A DNA stretch of 9,955 nucleotides, taken from the NCBI GenBank assembly GCA_937859005.1, contig CALLYR010000009.1, forward strand, positions 1 through 9,955. Reading direction: 5' to 3'. Made by a program: the position numbers and the translations under genes. The notes under the pieces were generated by a model. The model worked only from the letters and a program-made list of their open reading frames with translations. It had not been told where the DNA came from and did not search any database. Shown here one piece after another: positions 4,685 to 9,955 of the stretch; position 1 is the first letter of the stretch; every line of letters starts with the position of its first letter. This DNA is from an uncultured Paracoccus sp. GTDB taxonomy: Bacteria > Pseudomonadota > Alphaproteobacteria > Rhodobacterales > Rhodobacteraceae.

Positions 4685-7261
4685 TCACATCCCGCTTGCG
4701 AAGAGGTCGCCCTGGAAGCGGGTCTCGATGCTGGGGGTCTGGGCGCCCCGGGTGAGGTCGGGCAGACGGCGGCTGACGTAGTCGGCAAGCTCGGCGACGC
4801 TGACCATGCCGTTGCCGTCACCGTCGCCCTGGGGGCCGAGCGCCTCGAGCACCACCTCGGTGAAGGCGCCGTTCCCCCATTCGGGGTCTTCGCGCGAGAT
4901 CTCGGTGGCGTCGGACGAGGCGAGGACGGTGACGTTGCGCCGCGCCAGCGACTGCAGAACCCCCGTCGGCGCGCCGAGCCGCGATCCGTCGCCGCTCGTT
5001 GCGCCCGAGCTGCAGGCGTCGAGCAGCAGCAGGACGCGGCCGACCCCCGCCAGCGCCGCGATCTGGGCCTGCAGATCGGCGCCGGAAAGGCCGCTGCGGC
5101 GGATGCGGGCGGGGGTCGCCACATCGGCGCCGTGCGGCAGCAGGTAAAACTCCTCGGTCGGGCCTTCACCCACCACCACGCCATGGCCGGAGAAAACGAT
5201 CACCGCGATGTCGTTGCCCTCGGGCGCCAGCGCCATTCTGCGCCGGATGGCGTCCAGCTGATCGAGGATTGCCACGTCTGTCGCCTCTTCGTTGCGAAGC
5301 GCGACCTGAAGACCGCGGCGCCAGGGCCAGTCGCTCTGCCCGGCGAGGGCGGTGGCGATATTGGCGGCGTCGTCGTCGGCCCAGTCGAGCTTCAGCCGTG
5401 TCGCCTGCGCGCCGTAGTCGGAGATGCCGACGGCCAGGACGTGCAGCTGCGCCCCCGGAACCGGACCGCCGGTGAGCTTGCGGATGTCCGCGAGGCGCCG
5501 CGCCTGGTCGGCGGCATGGACCGCCTCCATCGTGCCGCCGAGAGGCAGGACGCGGCGGATCACATCGGGCACGAAGGAATCGCGGATACGGTCCGCGCCG
5601 AGTTCGTCCGGCGCGGTGTCCCAGCCGCGGTTGACGACCCAGCGCAGCGCCTTGCGGGCGCCGAGGGTGGAGGCATAGCGGCCCTCGGGCTCCCAGACCA
5701 TCCAGTCCTCGCCATCGGCAAAGGGGAAGAGGGCGAGAAGCTCGACCCCGTCCTCCATCCGGTGCCAGCGGATCGTGCCGTCGCCATAGGCGGCCACGAC
5801 GAAGCGGCCGTCGCCGCTGATGTTGACCGCCCAGGCAGGCCCCGGAACGTCGCGGCGCCAGAGCTCGGCGCCCGCCGCATCGAAGGCGCGGAGCGACCAC
5901 TCCGCCCCCAGCACGAAGCGGCCGCCATCGGGATGGATCGCCAGGCTGCGGGATGGCTCATGAGGATCAAGCGGCAGCGGCGTGCCGGCGAGGGTCGGAG
6001 TGAGGCTGTCCATCCAGTCGGCGATGTCGAGACCCTCCTGCCGGGGCGGGCGGAGCCGATTGTCCTGCGCCGGCGGCAGAAGCTTCAACGCAGCATGGTC
6101 AAAGCGGCGGCGGTCGTTGTCGCCCCATTCCCGCAGTCCGAACTCGACCGCCATGCCGTCGTCGGAAACTGCGAGATTGGACCGCTGTCCGCGCGGATTA
6201 ATCGTCGCCGGCGCAAGGCTCCAGCGCGCCGCGCCATCGGCGCCGATCACCCCGAGCCAGGGGTCTGCGGCCACGACGAAGAGCGCGCCATCCGGCAACG
6301 GCGCAAGGCTCATCACCGTGCTGATGTCCGCCGCCAGCACCTGATGCGGTCCGCCACCATCCCTGGACCAGGCCAGGACCGGTACTCCATCCTCGTTCTG
6401 ATAATGTCCCGCGGCATAGAGCGTGGCCCCATCCGACGACCAGGCGACCTTGCCCAGGTCGCCGGTGTCGATGCCCGCAGTGTCGGGTGCCGGCAGCATT
6501 GCCAGGGTCGCGCCGTCATGCAGCCGCAGCGCCGGACTTCCGGCGAATCCCACCACCAGCCGTCCGTCCACCGGGTTGAAGGCGAGGTCAATGGGCTTCG
6601 GGAGGTCGGTCGCGACCGTGCTCAGCAGCCTGCCGCCGGCAGCGTAGAGGCGCAGCTTGCCGTCATAGCTGGTGGTCGCGATCCGCCCCTCCGGCCCGAA
6701 GGCCAGGCCATAGCTGGTATCGCCATAGTCCGCATCCTGCCAGGCCGGATGCCACGCGCCGTCATCACCCCGGTCGTAGACCCGCAGGCCCCCATAACCA
6801 AGCACCGCCGCCAGGCGCCTGCCGTCCGGCGAGAAGGCGATATGGTTAGCCCCGTCGGGTAACTCACCGAGCCGCCCGGTCATCCTGCCGCTCGTCCGGT
6901 CGAAAAGGTAGATCTGGTCCTGGGGGTCGCTTTCGGTTGCGCGCATCCACCCGCCTGCCGCGATGGTGCCGCCATCGGGTGAGATCGCCACCGCATAGAC
7001 CTTGCCGATGTCTCCGGGTCCGACCGGCATCCGGATCGTCCGCTCGAGCCGCCCGTCCGCCAGCGACCACACCCGTACCGTCCTGTCGGGTGATCCGGTG
7101 ACCGCAGTCCGCCCGGCCGCATCCACGTCCGCGCTCCTGATCGGGGCCAGGTGCCGCCCGGTTTCCAGCGCCAGAACCGGCCGGTCGTAGAGATCGTCCT
7201 GCGCGCGGGCGCCCTGCGCGAAGAGCAACACCGAAAGGACAAGCCCAAGCAGCCAACGCAT
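4685..7261 (-). CDS. exported WD40 beta-propeller / caspase-fold (peptidase C14) protein with EF-hand loop
   Basis: The protein has 858 residues. Residues 1-20 are a signal peptide (MRWLLGLVLSVLLFAQGARA|Q). Residues about 30-590 contain at least seven WD40-like blades, recognised by repeated SPDG/SDG/HPDG turns followed by small-residue strands and VWS- or RWH-type ends. The caspase domain starts near 606 (HVLAVGISDY). It has the catalytic His693 in FSGHG and Cys750 in LLLLDACSSG, 57 residues apart as in the family, and the SSDATEIS and GAFTEVVLEAL segments. Residues 813-824 (DGDGNGMVSVAE) fit a 12-residue EF-hand Ca2+ loop. By family, it is predicted to cleave proteins after Arg/Lys or Asp; no substrate is known. 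An ATG at 7360 in the same frame has a strong GGAGG and would add 33 residues, but the signal peptide favours 7261. Confidence 0.9.
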   Translation of the reverse strand: MRWLLGLVLSVLLFAQGARAQDDLYDRPVLALETGRHLAPIRSADVDAAGRTAVTGSPDRTVRVWSLADGRLERTIRMPVGPGDIGKVYAVAISPDGGTIAAGGWMRATESDPQDQIYLFDRTSGRMTGRLGELPDGANHIAFSPDGRRLAAVLGYGGLRVYDRGDDGAWHPAWQDADYGDTSYGLAFGPEGRIATTSYDGKLRLYAAGGRLLSTVATDLPKPIDLAFNPVDGRLVVGFAGSPALRLHDGATLAMLPAPDTAGIDTGDLGKVAWSSDGATLYAAGHYQNEDGVPVLAWSRDGGGPHQVLAADISTVMSLAPLPDGALFVVAADPWLGVIGADGAARWSLAPATINPRGQRSNLAVSDDGMAVEFGLREWGDNDRRRFDHAALKLLPPAQDNRLRPPRQEGLDIADWMDSLTPTLAGTPLPLDPHEPSRSLAIHPDGGRFVLGAEWSLRAFDAAGAELWRRDVPGPAWAVNISGDGRFVVAAYGDGTIRWHRMEDGVELLALFPFADGEDWMVWEPEGRYASTLGARKALRWVVNRGWDTAPDELGADRIRDSFVPDVIRRVLPLGGTMEAVHAADQARRLADIRKLTGGPVPGAQLHVLAVGISDYGAQATRLKLDWADDDAANIATALAGQSDWPWRRGLQVALRNEEATDVAILDQLDAIRRRMALAPEGNDIAVIVFSGHGVVVGEGPTEEFYLLPHGADVATPARIRRSGLSGADLQAQIAALAGVGRVLLLLDACSSGATSGDGSRLGAPTGVLQSLARRNVTVLASSDATEISREDPEWGNGAFTEVVLEALGPQGDGDGNGMVSVAELADYVSRRLPDLTRGAQTPSIETRFQGDLFASGM

Positions 7262-7740
7262 CGGCAGCCATCCACAGCAAAACACTTGCCACCGTGCAGA
7301 AAGGATAGCGGAACTGGCCGATTCTCTCCATGCAGAAGTTGGGGAAGGCGCCTCGGACATTCCGCCCTCCCATCCTGCGGCGCAGCTGCCCTCGTGTTCG
7401 TCATGCAGTGCGCCGCTCACGATCAAGCCGCAGCGGCACGGGCGGAACAATTCGGTGAGTCAGGGACAGCGCAGGCGCTGGCCAGCCCTGTATCCGCCGC
7501 GGCCTCGGGCGTGGGCCTGCTCCAATCAGCCAACGGCGATCTCTGGCATCTCGGAGAAAAGCGCGGGGTCTGGTTCGGATCACAGGGCGCCGTCATCGCC
7601 GCCGTACTGCGATCCCGCATGGCGAAGCCCTCCCACGCGCCTGCCACAGTGCCAAGGGCCGTGCGCCCAGACACAGGGGCTTCGACAGGAGCCGACACTA
7701 GGAGCGACCACATAACAGCCATCCGCTCAGCTGCCCCTTG
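7262..7740. other. gap between the caspase-like operon and the integrase body; no gene recognised
   Basis: This 479-base stretch should contain the promoter of the minus-strand operon. A weak candidate on the minus strand is TGGAGA, 17 bases, TATCCT (within about 7305-7335), with a 4/6 match for each box. If that promoter is real, the 7360 ATG is untranscribed and 7261 is the true start. The rest (about 7380-7740) has several open frames but none with recognisable protein character. It may be the decayed 3' end of something brought in with the accessory DNA. Confidence 0.4.
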
Positions 7741-8830
7741 GCCCTCGCCCGCTCTGGCGATTTTCCGGATCTTGGCCTGAAGGACGCCCGCGATCTCGCG
7801 GGATGGGTGCGGATGCAGTCGCCCCGCGGATGGTCTGCCGAGCGGATCCGCGCGGCGATCCGGTCGGAACATCATGCCGGTGTGAACCCTGCATCCCCGA
7901 ACCCCGAGAAGACGACCGTCACCTTCCGCGAGGTTGCGGAGGTCTGGTTCGAGCGCAAGCGGGCAGGATTGAAGAACGGCAAGCACATCGACCAGAACTG
8001 GAACACGATGGTGGCCTATGCCTTCCCGACGCTGGGCAGCCGCCCCATCAGTGAGATTGCGCGGCTCGAGGTGGGGGAGGCGCTCCGTCCGATCTGGCAC
8101 AGCACGAACGAGACGGCTCGGCGGACGCTCGGCCGCATCCGCGAGGTCTTCGAGGTCGCCAAGCTCGAGCATGATGTCGGGATCAGCCCTGCCGATTTCG
8201 ACCCCAGGGTCGCCTATGGCCATGTGCGGCGCCGGACCAGGCACTTCGGCGCGCTGGTCTGGGAACAGGTCCCGGAGTTCTGGGCCTGGCTGCAGGAGGC
8301 TCCCTGCGACGAGCAGACGCGACAGTTCGTCATGCTGCTGGTGCTGAGCGCCAGGCGCACCGGCGAGGTCCGCTTCGCCTGCCCGGGGTTCCGGAACGCC
8401 AGGGCGTCAACATGGACCACGCCGGCCGAGTTGATGAAACGAGGGCGCGAGCATCGTGTGCCCCTGAGTCCACAGGCGGAGATCGTCTGGGAGAACGCCC
8501 TGCTGCTGACCCGGGATCCCGCCTTTGTGTTCGGCAAGCCCCGGAACCGATCCGGCGTCATCTGCGAGAACACGGCCCTGAAGCTGGTGAAGGGTTTCGA
8601 TCCCTCCGATCACCGGACATGGGTTCCGGTCGAGCTTCAAGGGCTGGACGCGGGCGCAGCGCCACCATGCGCACGACGCCATCGAGTTTGCGCTTGCGCA
8701 CCGTCTGCCGCCGCTCGAAGAGGCCTATCTTCGGGAGGACCTTCTCACCGAGCGAAGGATCCTCATGCGGGACCGGGCGGACTACGTGACAGCTGGAAAT
8801 CCGCCGGCCCGCTTGCTTGAGCAGATCTGA
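7741..8830 (+). pseudogene. tyrosine integrase (P4-type), lacking its N-terminus and frameshifted near the C-terminus
   Basis: Homology begins at GDFPDLGLKDARDLAGW, the end of an arm-type domain, and there is no proper start codon; the frame opens after a TAG at 7699. A core-binding domain follows (TFREVAEVWFERK, LKNGKHIDQNW, NETARRTLGRIREVFEVAK), then the catalytic domain with the Arg-I box LLVLSARRTGEVRF and TTPAELMKRGREHRVPLS. At about 8602-8609 a one-base shift occurs. The +1 frame then supplies ITGHGFRSSFKGW (the HxxR box, HGFR), FALAHRLPPLEEAYLREDLL with the tyrosine nucleophile, and ends in LLEQI and TGA at 8828-8830. All catalytic residues survive, but across two frames and without the first 50-60 residues. 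A separate 30-residue integrase head lies at 3651-3743, inverted. This is a decayed island or prophage integrase. Confidence 0.88.
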
Positions 8831-8931
8831 TAGTGGCGAAAGCCGGTCTGCTGTTCGATTTCCTGCAGCGGACCGGCTCCGTCATCGCCCCGTGGAGGCG
8901 CGAGCGCGTGACGGCCGAGATGACCTCCGCC

Positions 8932-9137
8932 TCCGCCAGCCCTCATGTCCCGGTTCAGCGCCTCGCTGTTGGGCAACTGCAGGCCCAGAGGAGCCCGCAT
9001 GCACACATGGTGGCGCGTATCGCCGCCAGCGCCTTGTCCATGGTCGCGGCGTGAGCGACAACATGGGCGTCTGCGAGCAGGTGATCCATCACCGCCCGCG
9101 CCAGGTCCACCTCCTCCTCGACCACCAGGACCCGTAT
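8932..9137 (-). pseudogene. response regulator receiver domain, decayed fragment
   Basis: From 9137 the minus strand reads IRVLVVEEEVDLARAV, then MDHLLADAHVVAHAAT and MDKALAAIRAT. This is the first 43 residues of an OmpR-type receiver domain (consensus MRxLVVEDEVDLA). The initial codon is ATA where ATG is expected. Near 9008-8990 the frame shifts by one base, and another frame continues with LGLQLPNSEALN and MRAGG, matching the usual LDLQLPDG segment. The phospho-acceptor Asp codon is GGC (Gly) at 8985-8983. Homology fades by about 8932, just past the integrase end. Three independent lesions indicate a dead gene, probably truncated when the integrase-bearing DNA arrived. The partner sensor kinase is absent. 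Confidence 0.7.
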
Positions 9138-9156
9138 CCTGTTCCCGGGTTTTTTT
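9127..9156 (+). terminator. possible intrinsic terminator (hairpin plus T-run)
   Basis: AGGACCCG (9127-9134) can pair with CGGGTTTT (9146-9153), with two G-U pairs and an 11-base loop. It overlaps the run of seven T at 9150-9156. It would stop plus-strand transcription coming from the integrase before the LAB_N gene. It also overlaps the dead response-regulator start, so it may be incidental. Confidence 0.3.
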
Positions 9157-9242
9157 CCTGTCTTCGAGGCCAGTCGTCAGCAACCTGTAAGATTTCCTCC
9201 CCATGGGCGCTTTGCACGGTTTGGATCGGGGACGCGGGCGAC

Positions 9243-9518
9243 ATGACGGACAGGCCTATCTGGATTGGCATCGGGCTTCTGGGCCAGCTGCTTTTCACCT
9301 CGCGCTTCCTTGTGCAGTGGATCGTTTCGGAGCAGCGGCGGGAAAGCGTGATCCCCGTGACCTTCTGGTGGTTCAGCCTGGCAGGCGGCGTGACGTTGCT
9401 GAGCTATGCGGTCTGGCGGCAAGACCCAGTCTTCATCCTGGGCCAGGTGACCGGCCTGATCGTCTATGCCCGCAACCTGGCCCTGATCCGGGCCAATACC
9501 CGCGAGGCCTCCGCATGA
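9243..9518 (+). CDS. lipid-A-disaccharide synthase N-terminal domain-like (LAB_N) membrane protein
   Basis: This is a 91-residue protein covering just the LAB_N (PF07578) domain. GQLLFTSRFLVQWIVSE (14-30), SVIPVTFWWFSLAGGVTLLSY and DPVFILGQVTGLIVYARNL match the family, with two to three membrane helices. Stand-alone LAB_N proteins are usually found beside a GT2 (ArnC-like) and a GT39 (ArnT-like) glycosyltransferase, and are thought to take part in lipid-linked sugar transfer at the inner membrane. The ATG at 9243 has only a weak GGGGAC upstream. The frame is open further upstream, but that part overlaps the dead receiver domain and has no family match. Its TGA overlaps the next gene's ATG (ATGA). 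The GT2 gene normally found in front is missing here. Confidence 0.88.
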   Translation: MTDRPIWIGIGLLGQLLFTSRFLVQWIVSEQRRESVIPVTFWWFSLAGGVTLLSYAVWRQDPVFILGQVTGLIVYARNLALIRANTREASA

Positions 9519-9955
9519 CCAAGGCCACGGACATCCGAGCCGGCTCGGCGCCCGCTCGGGCAGGCGAGGGCTGGCGGGGCTGGATTGCCTCCGCGGGGGC
9601 CTGTGCCCTCCTGGGCCTTGCCGCCGTTGCCGTGGCCGGCGTGCTGCTGCGCCCTGCCCTGCCGATCGACGAAACCCGTTATTTGGCCGTCGCTTGGGAG
9701 ATGTGGACGCGCGGCGACTGGCTGGTGCCGACAAAGAACTTCGAGCCCTACACCCACAAGCCGCCCCTGCTGTTCTGGACGATCAGCCTTGTCTGGTCGC
9801 TGACGGGGGTATCCGAGACCGCTGCTCGCCTGGTCGGGCCGGGATATGCGGCTCTGGCCCTGGTGCTGACGGGCCGGCTGGCCCGCCAACTGTGGCCGGA
9901 CCTGCCCGGCATGAGTGGCCGCGCCATGCTGGCGCTGGCGGGAATGTTTGCCTTC
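9515..9955 (+). CDS. GT39 / ArnT-like membrane glycosyltransferase (partial, 3' end off the right edge)
   Basis: 147 codons are visible from the ATG at 9515, which overlaps the LAB_N stop by 4 bases. GT39/PMT-type enzymes are multi-spanning inner-membrane proteins that transfer a sugar from a polyprenyl-phosphate donor to a lipid, glycan or protein on the periplasmic side. After a first membrane helix (about 24-46) comes the periplasmic loop LPIDETRYLAVAWEM with the acidic pair D52-E53 expected at the catalytic site. Next is GDWLVPTKNFEPYTHKPPLLF (67-87 region), characteristic of the ArnT-like group (LVP...N.EPY..KPPL.FW), and then further helices. Family members run to about 500-550 residues, so most of the gene lies off the window. 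The exact sugar and acceptor cannot be told. Confidence 0.88.
   Translation, partial: MTKATDIRAGSAPARAGEGWRGWIASAGACALLGLAAVAVAGVLLRPALPIDETRYLAVAWEMWTRGDWLVPTKNFEPYTHKPPLLFWTISLVWSLTGVSETAARLVGPGYAALALVLTGRLARQLWPDLPGMSGRAMLALAGMFAF

Noticed and set aside
4478..6862. 794-codon plus-strand open frame opposite the caspase-like gene
   Set aside because: It is antisense to the WD40-caspase protein, has biased shadow composition and has no recognisable motif.
7423..8244. 273-codon minus-strand open frame
   Set aside because: Most of it is antisense to the integrase body, which has clear family motifs. No motif is seen in this frame.
8782..9204. Possible transposase fragment (EIEQQTGFRHY) on the minus strand
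   Set aside because: No DDE or HTH context and no terminal inverted repeats were seen. The region is better explained as the integrase 3' end plus a receiver-domain fossil.

Overview
The window is GC-rich bacterial DNA with the gene style of an alphaproteobacterium, most likely a Rhodobacteraceae member of the Paracoccus type. This is an inference from protein sequence character and gene order; there is no rRNA or other marker to prove it. It contains two ordinary chromosomal blocks separated by about 5.5 kb of accessory DNA.

Left block (1-3306): a glycolate oxidase locus. glcE (partial, running off the left edge) and glcD lie on the minus strand with a 4-base ATGA overlap. A GntR/FCD-type regulator (glcC-like) is divergent on the plus strand. 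The 110-bp shared control region is AT-rich and carries a strong 19-bp palindrome plus a second weaker one. glcF would be expected beyond the left edge.

Middle block (3338-9137): accessory DNA full of fossils. From left to right it holds: the 5' end of a group II intron (no reverse transcriptase, no domain V); the first 30 codons of a P4-type tyrosine integrase on the minus strand; an AT-rich gap with inverted repeats; a minus-strand operon for exported proteins; and the rest of a tyrosine integrase on the plus strand, with a frameshift near its C-terminus. The operon has a WD40-caspase-fold protein (858 aa, His693/Cys750 dyad, EF-hand loop), a 184-aa exported protein of unknown function, and a 31-codon ORF that looks like a third signal peptide. 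Past the integrase is a decayed response-regulator receiver domain whose start codon, frame and phospho-acceptor are all lost. The integrase head and body face away from each other and lack about 30 residues between them. This suggests that the operon-bearing segment was inverted, or that two integrase remnants flank it.

Right block (9243-9955): a small LAB_N membrane protein overlaps by 4 bases the start of a GT39/ArnT-like membrane glycosyltransferase that runs off the right edge. This looks like an envelope lipid or polysaccharide modification pair.

The part most worth following up is the caspase-like operon. All of its recognisable products carry export signals, which is unlike the usual cytosolic caspase-based defence systems, and it sits inside mobile-element debris.
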